DNA of 64,000 nt from Gilvimarinus agarilyticus (GTDB lineage: Bacteria > Pseudomonadota > Gammaproteobacteria > Pseudomonadales > Cellvibrionaceae). Of the stretch, positions 50,261 to 59,894 are shown piece by piece (the first letter of the stretch is position 1; every line of letters starts with the position of its first letter). The DNA lies in NCBI RefSeq assembly GCF_000832015.1, contig NZ_JXCJ01000001.1, positions 1,606,649 through 1,670,648 of the forward strand. Direction: 5' to 3'. The position numbers were made by a program, and so were the translations under genes. Under the pieces are notes generated by a model, which did no database searches, had not been told where the DNA came from, and worked only from the letters and a program-made list of their open reading frames with translations.

Positions 50261-51409
50261 ATGAAAGATCAGGTAGCGGAACAAACACAGCAAATTGCGA
50301 GTGCAACCCAGACCATTGCTGATGTGAAAATTGAATATTATCGGGTGCCTCTGAAAGAGGTGTTAGCCGATGCGAAGCACGGCACACACACTCACTTTGA
50401 GTTGGTGTTGTGTCGCGTTGTCTGTGACGACGGTGTCGAAGGGGTGGGTTACACCTACACCGGTGGTAGCGGCGGCCGGGCTATTTTCTCGCTACTGGCC
50501 GACGAACTGGCGCCCATGCTAAGAGGTATGGACGCCACAAAAATTCAGGCTATCTGGGAAAAAATTCAATGGCACCTGCATTACGTAGGGCGTGGTGGCT
50601 TGGTAAGCTTTGCTCAATCTGCGGTAGATATTGCGCTGTGGGATATTCGTTGCAAGCGCCTCAATCAGCCCCTGTGGAAAGTCGCTGGTGGCTTAAGTAA
50701 TAAAACCCGCTGCTACGCAGGTGGTATCGATTTAAACTTTACCCAAGAGAAGCTGCTTGCCAACATTCAGTCTTATCTCGATCGCGGTTTTACGTCCGTC
50801 AAAATTAAAGTGGGTAAAGAGGACTACCGTGAAGACGTCGAACGGGTTCGTGCTGTACGCGAGCTAATCGGCCCGAAGATGACCTTTATGGTAGACGCTA
50901 ATTACTCGATGACCGTCGAGGGGGCCATTCGCTTCTCAAACGCGATTGCCGATCAGGACATTACCTGGTTTGAAGAGCCTACCATTCCCGATGATTATAA
51001 AGGTTATGGGCGCATTGCCGACGCCACCTCGATTGCGCTGGCGATGGGTGAAAACCTGCACACTATCCATGAGTTTACCTATGCTATTGACCAGGCCAAG
51101 CTTGGTTTTGTGCAGCCTGACGCCTCCAACATTGGCGGTATTACCGGTTGGCTTGCTGTAGCTAACTTGGCACAGGCACATAACTTGCCGGTATGCAGTC
51201 ACGGTATGCACGAATTGCACGTATCTTTGATGGCCTCGCAGCCCAACGCCGGGCAGTTAGAGGTTCACTCTTTTCCGATTGACGAGTACACCAAATACCC
51301 CCTTAAGATCGATGCCAATGGTTTGGCGGTAGCTCCCGATGTGCCGGGTACGGGCGTGGTATTTGATGATGAACTGCTAAAAGACTATTTAATTCATTCT
51401 TCTAATTGA
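50261..51409 (+). CDS. Enolase-superfamily 3,6-anhydro-L-galactonate cycloisomerase
   Basis: A 382-aa mandelate racemase/muconate lactonizing-type enzyme. SVKIKVG (K-x-K base, near residue 180), FMVDANYS and WFEEP and MGENLH (the three metal-ligand carboxylates) and SHGMHELH near residue 310 (catalytic His) show a complete active site. In AHG-using marine bacteria an enzyme of this family (ACI, first described in Vibrio sp. EJY3) converts 3,6-anhydro-L-galactonate to 2-keto-3-deoxy-L-galactonate. The neighbouring dehydrogenases and agarases support this role. Start uncertain: I use ATG 50261 with AGGTA upstream, but GTG 50231 would add ten residues. A FadR-like operator lies just upstream. 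Confidence 0.8.
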   Translation: MKDQVAEQTQQIASATQTIADVKIEYYRVPLKEVLADAKHGTHTHFELVLCRVVCDDGVEGVGYTYTGGSGGRAIFSLLADELAPMLRGMDATKIQAIWEKIQWHLHYVGRGGLVSFAQSAVDIALWDIRCKRLNQPLWKVAGGLSNKTRCYAGGIDLNFTQEKLLANIQSYLDRGFTSVKIKVGKEDYREDVERVRAVRELIGPKMTFMVDANYSMTVEGAIRFSNAIADQDITWFEEPTIPDDYKGYGRIADATSIALAMGENLHTIHEFTYAIDQAKLGFVQPDASNIGGITGWLAVANLAQAHNLPVCSHGMHELHVSLMASQPNAGQLEVHSFPIDEYTKYPLKIDANGLAVAPDVPGTGVVFDDELLKDYLIHSSN

Positions 51410-51417
51410 GGTTTCGT

Positions 51418-52443
51418 ATGCACGCGGCACGATACACAGGTAATAAAACCTTCGACGTAGTTGAAGGCACGAAAGTGGCGCCCAAAGCGGGTGAGGTCTG
51501 CATTAAGGTAGGTTTTGCTGGCATCTGCGGCACCGACATGCACATTTATCACGGCGTTATGGACAAGCGTGTCTCTATCCCGCAAACCATTGGCCATGAG
51601 ATGTCTGGCACCGTTGCCGAGGTTGGCGAGGGTGTAACTGACTACCAGCCCGGCGACCGCGTTGTGGTGCGCCCACTGGATTACTGCGGCGAGTGCCCGG
51701 CCTGCGAGGCGGGCCACTCTCATGTTTGTCATAACTTAAATTTTATGGGGGTGGATACCACCGGTGCTTTCCAAAGCTATTGGACGGTTAAATCTCGCAC
51801 GCTGCACAAGCTACCCGAAAACGTGAGCTTAAAGCAGGGCGCGTTGGTAGAGCCTCTGTCAGTGGCCTGTCACGATGTATCCCGCGCGGGCCTCAAAGCG
51901 GGTGAAAAAGCTGTGGTGCTGGGCGGCGGCCCCATCGGTCAGCTGATTGCTGCGGTGGCCAAAGGTATTGGCGCCGAGGTGATGGTCTCTGAAGTTAACG
52001 CCGATCGTTTGGCTTTTTCTGAAAAACTAGGCTTTGAGACCGTTGACCCAACCAAACAAGACATTGGAGAAGTGGTTAAAGAGTGGACCAATGGCAAAGG
52101 CGCCGACGTGGTGTTTGAGGTAACAGGTGTGCAGCCTGCGGTGGATACCATGACCGAAATTGCCGCCGTGCGTGGCCGTATTTGTATGGTTGCTATTCAC
52201 TCCGAGAAACCACAGGTTAACTTGTTCCACTTTTTCTGGAAGGAGCTAGAGTTAGTGGGTGCACGTGTGTACGAAGCCAAAGATTTTGACCAGGCGATTG
52301 ATTTGATCTCGAGCGGTAAAATCACCATCGATAACTTTATTAGCTCTGTCTCACCGCTGGATAAAATTGGCGATGCCTTTGCCGGTATCGACTTAAACCC
52401 GGCGGGTATGAAAACTCTGATCGACTGTGGAGCGGAACAATGA
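51418..52443 (+). CDS. Zinc-dependent MDR dehydrogenase, predicted 2-keto-3-deoxy-L-galactonate 5-dehydrogenase
   Basis: A 341-aa medium-chain alcohol dehydrogenase. GICGTDMHIYHG and GHEMSG contain the catalytic zinc ligands, CGECPACEAGHSHVC the four structural zinc cysteines, and VVLGGGPIGQLIA near residue 165 the NAD-binding fold. ATG 51418 is chosen because GAGG lies six bases upstream; the longer TTG reading is unlikely. In the AHG pathway a dehydrogenase of this kind oxidises C5 of 2-keto-3-deoxy-L-galactonate, and the following SDR reduces the product. Its stop overlaps the SDR start by ATGA. The enzyme also resembles threonine/sorbitol dehydrogenases, so the substrate rests on context. 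Confidence 0.82.
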   Translation: MHAARYTGNKTFDVVEGTKVAPKAGEVCIKVGFAGICGTDMHIYHGVMDKRVSIPQTIGHEMSGTVAEVGEGVTDYQPGDRVVVRPLDYCGECPACEAGHSHVCHNLNFMGVDTTGAFQSYWTVKSRTLHKLPENVSLKQGALVEPLSVACHDVSRAGLKAGEKAVVLGGGPIGQLIAAVAKGIGAEVMVSEVNADRLAFSEKLGFETVDPTKQDIGEVVKEWTNGKGADVVFEVTGVQPAVDTMTEIAAVRGRICMVAIHSEKPQVNLFHFFWKELELVGARVYEAKDFDQAIDLISSGKITIDNFISSVSPLDKIGDAFAGIDLNPAGMKTLIDCGAEQ

Positions 52444-53204
52444 ACGACTATTTTGATTTAAGCGGTAAAGTCGCTCTGGTAACCGGTTGTAAGCGCGGCA
52501 TTGGGCGCGCCATGGCCGTGGCCCTAGCCGAAGCAGGCGCTGATGTGATCGGCGTGTCGGCCTCACTTGAGTTGCAAGGCTCTGAAGTGTCTAAAGATGT
52601 AGAAAAGGCTGGCCGTAAGTTCTCGGCCTACCAGTGCGATTTTTCAAATCGTAACAACCTGAATAATTTTATTACACAGGTTAAAGCTGACCATCCGAAA
52701 ATAGATATTCTAGTCAATAATGCCGGCACGATTAAACGTGCCCCAGCGGCCGAGCACGGCGACGATATCTGGGATGAGGTAATTGAAGTTAACCTTAATT
52801 CACAGTTTATTTTGAGCCGTGAAATTGGCAAAACAATGGTCGAGCGTGGCAGCGGTAAAATTATCTTTACCGCCTCACTCTTGACCTTTCAAGGCGGTAT
52901 TACCGTGCCGGGTTATGCGGCCAGCAAGGGTGCCATTGGCCAGTTGGCTAAAGCCTTGTCAAACGAATGGGCACCTAAAGGCATCAATGTAAATGCCATT
53001 GCACCTGGCTACATTGCCACGGATAACACCCAGGCATTGCGCGATGACAAAGATCGCTCAAAAGCTATTTTGGAGCGGATTCCGCAAGGCCGCTGGGGTA
53101 CTCCGGATGACTTTAAAGGCCCCACTGTGTTCTTGGCCTCTAAAGCATCTGACTATATGAATGGCAGCGTCGTGTTGGTAGACGGCGGTTGGATGGGACG
53201 GTAA
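52440..53204 (+). CDS. SDR oxidoreductase, predicted 2,5-diketo-3-deoxy-L-galactonate 5-reductase (KduD-like)
   Basis: A 254-aa classical short-chain dehydrogenase. [12 protein letters not shown] near residue 15 binds NAD(P), [11 protein letters not shown] near residue 88 includes the structural NNAG, and Ser in [10 protein letters not shown] with YAASKGA (Tyr-x3-Lys) near residue 155 is the catalytic set. The sequence is close to 2-deoxy-D-gluconate 3-dehydrogenase (KduD). In the AHG route the SDR reduces the diketo intermediate to 2-keto-3-deoxy-D-gluconate, which enters central metabolism through KDG kinase and aldolase (not in this window). Start ATG 52440 overlaps the preceding stop. Confidence 0.85.
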   Translation: MNDYFDLSGKVALVTGCKRGIGRAMAVALAEAGADVIGVSASLELQGSEVSKDVEKAGRKFSAYQCDFSNRNNLNNFITQVKADHPKIDILVNNAGTIKRAPAAEHGDDIWDEVIEVNLNSQFILSREIGKTMVERGSGKIIFTASLLTFQGGITVPGYAASKGAIGQLAKALSNEWAPKGINVNAIAPGYIATDNTQALRDDKDRSKAILERIPQGRWGTPDDFKGPTVFLASKASDYMNGSVVLVDGGWMGR

Positions 53205-53209
53205 GCGTC

Positions 53210-54652
53210 ATGATTAAAAACAATCTTAACTTTATTGACGGTCAGTATGTGCCGTCCAGTTCCGAAGAAACCCTTGAGGTGCTTAACCCCACGACGGGTG
53301 AGCTGGTTGGAACTATTCCAGCAGGCACTGCCGAAGACGCGCAAACTGCGCTAGATAGCGCCAGTGCTGCGCAAAAACTGTGGGCTAAGCGCACCGCGCG
53401 TGAGCGTGCCGGTTTAATGCGTAAGTTTGCACAGGCGATTCGCAATAAAAAACCGCAGCTGGCAGAACTGTTGGTTACCGAGCAGGGTAAATTGTTGGCG
53501 GTCGCCGAGGCCGAAGTTGAAGCCACGGCTACTTTTATCGAATACGCTTGTGATAACGCCTTGACCATTGAGGGCGATATTTTGCCTTCAGATAATCCAG
53601 GCGAGAAAATTTATATTCATAAAGTACCGCGCGGTGTTGTGGTCGCCATTACCGCCTGGAATTTTCCGTTGGCGCTGGCCGGCCGTAAAATTGGCCCGGC
53701 ACTGGTTACTGGTAATGCGATTGTGGTGAAACCCACTCAAGAGACGCCGTTGGCGACTCTGGCCTTGGGTGAAATTGCCAACGAAGTCGGCCTGCCCGCA
53801 GGTCTTTTAAATATTGTTAACGGTGTGGGTTCTGTGGTTGGGCAACGTTTATGCGAGAGCCCCATTACCCGTCTGATTACCATGACGGGCAGCACGCCGG
53901 CAGGCAAGATTATTTATCGCACCAGTGCAGAGCACCTGACTCCGGTGATGCTGGAGCTCGGTGGCAAGGCGCCGTTTGTGGTGATGGAAGACGCCAATCT
54001 GGACGCGGCTGTGCAAGCGGCCTTTACCACTCGTTTTGCCAATTGTGGTCAGGTATGTACCTGTGCCGAGCGCTTGTATGTGCACGAGTCTGTGTACGAC
54101 GAGTTTGTTGCCAAACTGCTGCCGTTGGTTGAGGGCATTAAGTTGGGTAACCCAATGGACCCTGAAACCACCATGGGCCCCAAGGTCAATGCGCGCGAGA
54201 TTGAAAATATCGATGCTATCGTTAAAAAAGGCATTGCTCAGGGAGCGAAAGTGTTGGCAGGCGGCGCTGTGGCCAAGGTGCCAGAGTACCCCAATGGTCA
54301 TTGGTATCAGCCCACTGTGTTGGGTGATGTTGCTCAGGATAATATTCTGGTGCACGAGGAAACTTTTGGTCCGATTCTGCCCATCGTTAAGATTACGTCG
54401 ATCGACGAAGCGATTAGCTACTCTAACGACAGCGAGTACGGCCTATCGACTTACCTGTTTACTGAAAATATGCGCTATATCCATCAGTACATTGATGAGG
54501 TGGAAAGTGGTGAGGTCTATGTGAACCGGGGTATTGGCGAGCAGCATCAGGGCTTCCATAACGGTTGGAAACTCAGCGGTGCCGGCGGTGAAGATGGCAA
54601 GTACGGGCTCGAACAGTACTTAGAGAAAAAGACTGTTTACCTTCAGGAATGA
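53210..54652 (+). CDS. NAD(P)-dependent aldehyde dehydrogenase, predicted 3,6-anhydro-L-galactose dehydrogenase
   Basis: A 480-aa aldehyde dehydrogenase of the AldA/lactaldehyde type. WNFPLAL near residue 145 is the cofactor-site motif, MTGSTPAG near residue 225 the NAD-binding turn, LELGGKAPF the catalytic Glu (about 247) and [12 protein letters not shown] the catalytic Cys (about 281). In Vibrio sp. EJY3 and related bacteria an enzyme of this family oxidises AHG to 3,6-anhydro-L-galactonate, the first step of the pathway. Placement after the cycloisomerase and both reductases supports this. ATG 53210 lies 5 bp after the SDR stop; a TTG reading from 53189 overlaps it and is rejected. Confidence 0.85.
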   Translation: MIKNNLNFIDGQYVPSSSEETLEVLNPTTGELVGTIPAGTAEDAQTALDSASAAQKLWAKRTARERAGLMRKFAQAIRNKKPQLAELLVTEQGKLLAVAEAEVEATATFIEYACDNALTIEGDILPSDNPGEKIYIHKVPRGVVVAITAWNFPLALAGRKIGPALVTGNAIVVKPTQETPLATLALGEIANEVGLPAGLLNIVNGVGSVVGQRLCESPITRLITMTGSTPAGKIIYRTSAEHLTPVMLELGGKAPFVVMEDANLDAAVQAAFTTRFANCGQVCTCAERLYVHESVYDEFVAKLLPLVEGIKLGNPMDPETTMGPKVNAREIENIDAIVKKGIAQGAKVLAGGAVAKVPEYPNGHWYQPTVLGDVAQDNILVHEETFGPILPIVKITSIDEAISYSNDSEYGLSTYLFTENMRYIHQYIDEVESGEVYVNRGIGEQHQGFHNGWKLSGAGGEDGKYGLEQYLEKKTVYLQE

Positions 54653-54665
54653 AAGGGTCCGATAG

Positions 54666-54690
54666 GGGAGTCGTTAACAGCGGCTCCCTT
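54666..54690 (+). terminator. Weak hairpin after the AHG dehydrogenase gene
   Basis: GGGAGTCG (54666-54673) pairs with CGGCTCCC (54681-54688) with one G-T wobble. The following sequence is only partly T-rich, so this is a weak or partial terminator between the AHG catabolic run and the GH50 gene. The rest of the 166-bp gap contains CGTATATACG (a 10-bp palindrome near 54769) but no gene. Confidence 0.45.
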
Positions 54691-54818
54691 GTCGTATGCG
54701 CCGAGTGAGAAAGAGAAATTAACGCACCTCGATCGCATCACCATAGGGTGTATCTAGCGAGATTGCTCAGCGTATATACGTAGTATTTACTCAGACTTAT
54801 TAAAATAAAGTGGTAGCT

Positions 54819-57182
54819 ATGAACGTTTATAAAACTATAACTCCATCCGTTTTATTATTTTCACTGTTTCTTTCAGCGTGTAACACAGAAGAGACTCCGG
54901 CGGCTGCAGCCAGTACAGAGGCGGCGGTTGAAAAGAGTCCCGGTGCTGATCAGCCGTTGGCGATGCTGTACAACTTTGATGATGCGCTGGATTCAACCGT
55001 TAAATCTGCTTCTGCCAACCTAACCTTGGTGGGTGATGGCTCAGATAAATCCGTTAAAATTGACTTTCTGTCAAAAGAGAATGGTTATTCGGGGATTACC
55101 TTCAAACCTGAAAGCCCCTGGGACTGGAGTAAGTTTGATAGTTTTAGCCTGAGTATGGACTTAGCGAATGATGGCGAGCAGTCGACGCAAATCTACCTGA
55201 ACCTAAAAGATGGTAAAGGCAATGTGGCAACCCGCAGTGTGGTAGTGCCACGAGGTGACTTTAAAACCTATTACGCTAAGTTAGCCGGCCACGATATAGA
55301 AGCTGCCGGAGACGACGACGCCACTGAGCTGAACTTCTCATCTGGCTTGCGCTCAAACCCGCCCACCTGGAACAGTGCAGACACCCACTTTATCTGGATG
55401 TGGGGGGTTAAGAGTTTGGATGTATCCCAGATTACCGAGATCTCGTTAAGTGTACAGGGCGCGGTGAGCAATAAAACCATCAGTATCGATAACGTTCGAT
55501 TAACGTCTAACCCTAAAATGGACGAAGAGTTCTTGGTGGGGATCGTCGACGAGTTTGGTCAAAACGCCAAATACGATTACGCCGACAAAATCGATAGCCT
55601 GGAAGAACTGCACCAAGTACGCGATAGCGAGTTGGCCGAGTTAGACGGTAAATCCATGGCCGATCGGTCTAGGTTTAGTGGTTGGAAGGACGGCCCAAAG
55701 CTTGAGGCCACGGGCTACTTTCGCACCGAAAAGGTCGATGGTAAATGGGCTTTGGTAGACCCGGAGGGTTATCTCTACTTTGCGACCGGCTTGGATATTA
55801 TTCGGCTGTCCAACTCCACCACTATGACCGGTTATGATTACGATCAGAAAAAAATCAATCAACGCGATGAAAACGATCTGACCCCGGAAGATTCCATCGG
55901 CATGCTGAAAGTCAGCGATGCCGCCAAGAAAACCCGTTTTGTGGCCTCCAAAACCCGCGCCGATATGTTCAGCTGGCTGCCCGAAATGGACGGTGAGCTG
56001 GCAAACCATTACAGCTACCGCCGTGCGGCTCACTCCGGGCCACTTGAACACGGTGAAACGTTTAGCTTTTATCAGGCTAACCTTGAGCGAAAATACGGTG
56101 AAGAGTATCCCAATAGCTTTTTAGATAAATGGGAAGATGTGACGAAAAAGCGCATGCTCAACTGGGGTTTTACCTCTTTAGGAAACTGGACCGATCCGCG
56201 CTTTTACAGCAACGAACAGATTCCATTCTTCGCCAACGGTTGGATCATTGGTGATTTTAAAAAGGTCTCCAGTGGCAATGATTTTTGGGGGCCGCTGCCC
56301 GATGTGTTCGACCCAAAGTTTGCCGAGCGTGCTAACGTAACCGCTAAGCAAGTGGCCGACGAGGTGAAAAATACTCCCTGGTGTGTGGGTGTCTTTATTG
56401 ACAATGAAATGAGCTTTGGCCGCCCGGAGTCGGATCAGCTGCGCTACGGCATTGTGATTAACACCCTGGGGCGCGACGCATCGAACGTGCCGACCAAAGC
56501 GCAATTTAGTCAGCTGATGAAAGCTAAATATGAAAGTATCGGGGCTTTTAACCAAGCGTGGGATCTACAGCTGACCGACTGGGCCGAGTTTGATAAAGGC
56601 TTTGCCCCGGGCGAGATTACCGAGGCCCAGCGTGTGGATTACGCCGCTATGCTGGAGCACTACGCCACGCAGTACTATCGCGTGGTGCACGATGCCGTGC
56701 AAGAGCACCTGCCTAATCACCTTTACTTAGGGTCACGTCTGCCCGATTGGGGAATGCCTATCGAGGTGGTACGCGCTGCGGCTAAGTACGCCGATGTGGT
56801 TAGCTACAACGTTTACAAAGAAGGCCTGAATAAAAAGAAATGGGCATTTTTGGCCGAGATCGACAAGCCCAGCATTATTGGTGAATTTCACATGGGCGCT
56901 ATGGATCGCGGCTTGTATCACCCGGGCTTGATTCATGCCGAAGACCAGGATGACCGGGCGCAAATGTACCTGCGTTATATGGATACCGTCGTTGAGAACC
57001 CATACTTTGTTGGTGCGCACTGGTTTCAGTACATGGACTCTCCGCTTACGGGCCGTGCCCACGACGGCGAAAACTACAACGTTGGTTTTGTCGACGTGAC
57101 TGATACCCCGTATCCGGAAATGGTAGAGGCAGCGAAAGAGCTTGGCCGCGATCTTTACGACGAACGCTACGGAGACGAATAA
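54819..57182 (+). CDS. GH50 exo-beta-agarase, lipoprotein (Aga50D-like)
   Basis: A 787-aa glycoside hydrolase family 50 enzyme that releases neoagarobiose from agarose or its oligosaccharides. A lipobox (LSAC, Cys about 21) predicts attachment to the outer membrane. Residues about 45-240 are the CBM-like beta-sandwich domain typical of Aga50D; the barrel follows. FIDNEMSFG holds predicted acid/base Glu530 and IIGEFHMG nucleophile Glu689. ATG 54819 (MNVYKTITPSV) begins the signal peptide; the GTG reading at 54810 adds three residues. The stop is immediately followed by the ATG of the PhoD-like gene. It works after the GH86 endo-enzymes; its product then needs a neoagarobiose hydrolase (GH117), not in this window. 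Confidence 0.93.
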   Translation: MNVYKTITPSVLLFSLFLSACNTEETPAAAASTEAAVEKSPGADQPLAMLYNFDDALDSTVKSASANLTLVGDGSDKSVKIDFLSKENGYSGITFKPESPWDWSKFDSFSLSMDLANDGEQSTQIYLNLKDGKGNVATRSVVVPRGDFKTYYAKLAGHDIEAAGDDDATELNFSSGLRSNPPTWNSADTHFIWMWGVKSLDVSQITEISLSVQGAVSNKTISIDNVRLTSNPKMDEEFLVGIVDEFGQNAKYDYADKIDSLEELHQVRDSELAELDGKSMADRSRFSGWKDGPKLEATGYFRTEKVDGKWALVDPEGYLYFATGLDIIRLSNSTTMTGYDYDQKKINQRDENDLTPEDSIGMLKVSDAAKKTRFVASKTRADMFSWLPEMDGELANHYSYRRAAHSGPLEHGETFSFYQANLERKYGEEYPNSFLDKWEDVTKKRMLNWGFTSLGNWTDPRFYSNEQIPFFANGWIIGDFKKVSSGNDFWGPLPDVFDPKFAERANVTAKQVADEVKNTPWCVGVFIDNEMSFGRPESDQLRYGIVINTLGRDASNVPTKAQFSQLMKAKYESIGAFNQAWDLQLTDWAEFDKGFAPGEITEAQRVDYAAMLEHYATQYYRVVHDAVQEHLPNHLYLGSRLPDWGMPIEVVRAAAKYADVVSYNVYKEGLNKKKWAFLAEIDKPSIIGEFHMGAMDRGLYHPGLIHAEDQDDRAQMYLRYMDTVVENPYFVGAHWFQYMDSPLTGRAHDGENYNVGFVDVTDTPYPEMVEAAKELGRDLYDERYGDE

Positions 57183-59522
57183 ATGCAACGCCGACAATTT
57201 ATAAAGTTGACCGCATCGGCCGGGCTGGGCGCGAGCATTGCGCCCAGTTTGGCTGCACTCGCCGCCGCTGAACGCCCGCCAGCGGTGGCGATGCCAACCG
57301 ATTTCTTAACCATCGAAAATAATCATCAAACGTGGCTGGGTCGCGACTTTTGGGCTAACCGCTTGCAGGACTGGCAGGCGAATAACGGCCGCATCGAGTG
57401 TGTGCAAAGCGATGAGAGTTACGAGGTTCGCACGGTATCGCTGTTAACCCGCGAGCTAACCGACGCCCCTAAACCGGCCCGTATTCGCGTAACGGTAGGT
57501 GCCTTACAGCCGGGTAAAGCGGGCTTTTGTGGTTTATTACTGGGCGTGGGTGCCGGTCAGCTGGATTACCGTGCCAGTGCCTTGGCGCAGCGCTTTTCTG
57601 GTACCGGCGGCGGTTTTATGGCCACGCTTAACAGCCAGGGCGAGCTGGGTTTTCAAGATTTCTCTGAGGCCAAAAACACCCTGGCGTTTGAATCGCTCAA
57701 TCGTTCAGGGGCATCCCCGATTGGTGAGTTAGGGGATCGAGCCGTGGTGCTCGACTGTCATATTGACCCAGTCGCTGACGGTCGATTTGATGTTCGCCTG
57801 ATTGCCTTAGATGCAAAAAGCGAACGCGAAATAGGTTTTGTCGTGCGTACGGATGTGGCATCCGACGAGCTAACGGGCGGGATTATGCTGGTGTCATCGA
57901 CACCGGCTAAGCAACCGGGTACGGGCTGGTGGTTTAAAGACATTGCCGCCGCCGGTGATAAGATATTAGCCGAGCCGAGCCGAGCCGAAGGCCCTGTGTT
58001 GGGTTGTTTGTATAGCCTCAACCAGCGTGTGATGAAGTTAACCGCGCAGTTTTTTCCGCTTAGTACTGACGCGCACCCAAACGCCCAGCTGCAGCTTAAA
58101 ACGGCCTCGGGTGAATGGCAGACACGGGCTACAGCGCCGATTGAAGATGGCTTTGTGGCGCGCTTTCGGGCCGATGATTGGGACAGCGCGCAAACGGTGG
58201 AATACCGTATTGTCATCCCGGGTGCTGCTCAGTACCCTGCGTTTACCGGGCAATTTAGAGACGATAGCGCGAGCGCCGACGAGTTAAAAGTGGGGCTGTA
58301 CTCTTGTATTATTCCGACCGCCAAATCACTCGATGAAGGCCATTATAAAAAGCTGATCCCTGAAGAGCGCGAGTTGGGCCGCTATACCCCCGATAATATT
58401 TTCTTTCCTCATAACGAGCTGGTTCGCAATAGCGCTACGCACGACCCCGACCTATGCTTGTTTGTCGGCGACCAGTACTACGAGACCTACCCGACGCGCT
58501 ACGGCCGCGATACGCCCCAAGCTAAGTTGGATACTTTATACCGTTGGTACTTGTGGCTTTGGGCGTTTCGCGATATGGCCCGTAATCGGCCCTCGATTGT
58601 GTTGGTGGATGATCACGATGTGCTGCAGGGTAATCTGTGGGGTAATGCCGGTGTATCCGGTGGCCTCAAAGAGGAAGACGGCGGCTTTAAATGGGATTTA
58701 GATTTAGTGCGAATGGTGTACCGGGTGCAGTGCAGCCATAACCCTGATGCCTATGATCCTACCCCTATTAACGGTTGTATCCCCGTATATTACGGCTCGT
58801 TCGTCTACGGCGGGGTAAATTTTGCGTTTGTCGAAGATCGAAAATTTAAAACGGCGCCCGATTACGAGTCCAACCCTGAAGCCACCAGTGGCGTTCTGCT
58901 AGGTTCGCGTCAGGAGCAGTTTTTAGAGAACTGGGCTAACTCGCGCCCGGGTATGCCCAGGGCGATTATTACGGCGTCCATGTGGGGATCACCGCAAACG
59001 GACGAAAAAGGCGAGCCATTGCTGGATTATGATGCCAATGGTTATCCACCCGACGGTCGTCAGCGCGCTATTGCGTTGGCAAAAAAAGCACAGGCGGTAG
59101 TGCTATCGGGCGATCAGCACTTGGGCATGTTGGCCGAGCAGTGTCTCGACTCGTTTGATGACGGCGTGTTGTTCTTTTCCGGGCCTGCCTCGGCGGCTTT
59201 TTGGCAGCGTTGGTTTGAGCCGGCTAAAGCACTCGACAATCAGCGCAACGACGATCCAAACACCGGTAATTTTGTCGATACATTTGGCAATAAAATGCGA
59301 GTGCTGGCCGTCGCCAACCCCAAAATTAGCCACGCTGACTTTCAGGACGATAACACCACCTGGGGTAAATTTTTGGCGGATCGGCAATTAAAAAGTGAAG
59401 GGTATGGCTTGGTGCGATTCAAGCCCGCCAAAGGCGAAGTCGCTTTCGAGTGTTGGCCCTGGGATGCGGACCCGTCACGTGATGCGCAATTTTCCGGTTG
59501 GCCGTATCGATACAAGTATTAA
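57183..59522 (+). CDS. PhoD-like metallophosphatase with Tat signal, in the agar operon
   Basis: A 779-aa protein with a twin-arginine signal (MQRRQFIKLTASAGLGASIA). The C-terminal half is a PhoD-type calcineurin-like metallophosphatase: FVGDQYYETYPTRYGRD near residue 430, VDDHDVLQG near residue 476 and VLSGDQHLGML near residue 640 supply metal ligands. The N-terminal part (about 35-270) is beta-rich and looks like a jelly-roll domain, possibly carbohydrate-binding, which typical PhoD proteins lack. The start codon directly follows the GH50 stop (TAA ATG), so it is made with the agarase. A periplasmic role in removing phosphate or sulfate-like groups from algal material is possible but unproven. 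A strong terminator follows. Confidence 0.85.
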   Translation: MQRRQFIKLTASAGLGASIAPSLAALAAAERPPAVAMPTDFLTIENNHQTWLGRDFWANRLQDWQANNGRIECVQSDESYEVRTVSLLTRELTDAPKPARIRVTVGALQPGKAGFCGLLLGVGAGQLDYRASALAQRFSGTGGGFMATLNSQGELGFQDFSEAKNTLAFESLNRSGASPIGELGDRAVVLDCHIDPVADGRFDVRLIALDAKSEREIGFVVRTDVASDELTGGIMLVSSTPAKQPGTGWWFKDIAAAGDKILAEPSRAEGPVLGCLYSLNQRVMKLTAQFFPLSTDAHPNAQLQLKTASGEWQTRATAPIEDGFVARFRADDWDSAQTVEYRIVIPGAAQYPAFTGQFRDDSASADELKVGLYSCIIPTAKSLDEGHYKKLIPEERELGRYTPDNIFFPHNELVRNSATHDPDLCLFVGDQYYETYPTRYGRDTPQAKLDTLYRWYLWLWAFRDMARNRPSIVLVDDHDVLQGNLWGNAGVSGGLKEEDGGFKWDLDLVRMVYRVQCSHNPDAYDPTPINGCIPVYYGSFVYGGVNFAFVEDRKFKTAPDYESNPEATSGVLLGSRQEQFLENWANSRPGMPRAIITASMWGSPQTDEKGEPLLDYDANGYPPDGRQRAIALAKKAQAVVLSGDQHLGMLAEQCLDSFDDGVLFFSGPASAAFWQRWFEPAKALDNQRNDDPNTGNFVDTFGNKMRVLAVANPKISHADFQDDNTTWGKFLADRQLKSEGYGLVRFKPAKGEVAFECWPWDADPSRDAQFSGWPYRYKY

Positions 59523-59539
59523 CCGTTTAGTGTTTGTGC

Positions 59540-59562
59540 AAGGGGCTTCGGCCCCTTTTTTT
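59540..59562 (+). terminator. Rho-independent terminator after the PhoD-like gene
   Basis: GGGGC (59542-59546), loop TTCG, GCCCC (59551-59555) and seven Ts end the GH50-PhoD transcript 20 bases after the stop. Confidence 0.92.
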
Positions 59563-59674
59563 GTGCCCGCCGATTGACGCCTTACTCTTCCATGAGCCCT
59601 TAAATTGTGAACTGCTTGGCTTTTTGGTCTAGTTTTTGCGCAGAAACCTTTACATAAATTATCGTTAACAGTAG

Positions 59675-59686
59675 ATTGTTTACAAA
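59675..59686. promoter_or_regulatory. Third copy of the agar-locus operator upstream of the CBM6-GH86 gene
   Basis: ATTGTTTACAAA fits ATTGT-NN-ACAAT with one mismatch in the last base. It lies about 210 bp before the start of the large agarase in the 372-bp gap 59523-59894, which holds the terminator above and no gene. Confidence 0.5.
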
Positions 59687-59894
59687 AAGAATAAGAGCAG
59701 CAAGCTTCTTACGGTCAGTGCGATTTTCAGACACGGGCGATAGAGCGCAGGACGCCTAGGAGCGCGCTTGCGCCAGATGTCCTCTCCCTAGGCTGCCATT
59801 TCCGCGCAGTCACTTCGCTTGCAAATACCGCCATCGGACTGGGCAGGTTTGTCGGCACACATACTAGATAATAAAACAATTGGAGGTTATTCCA

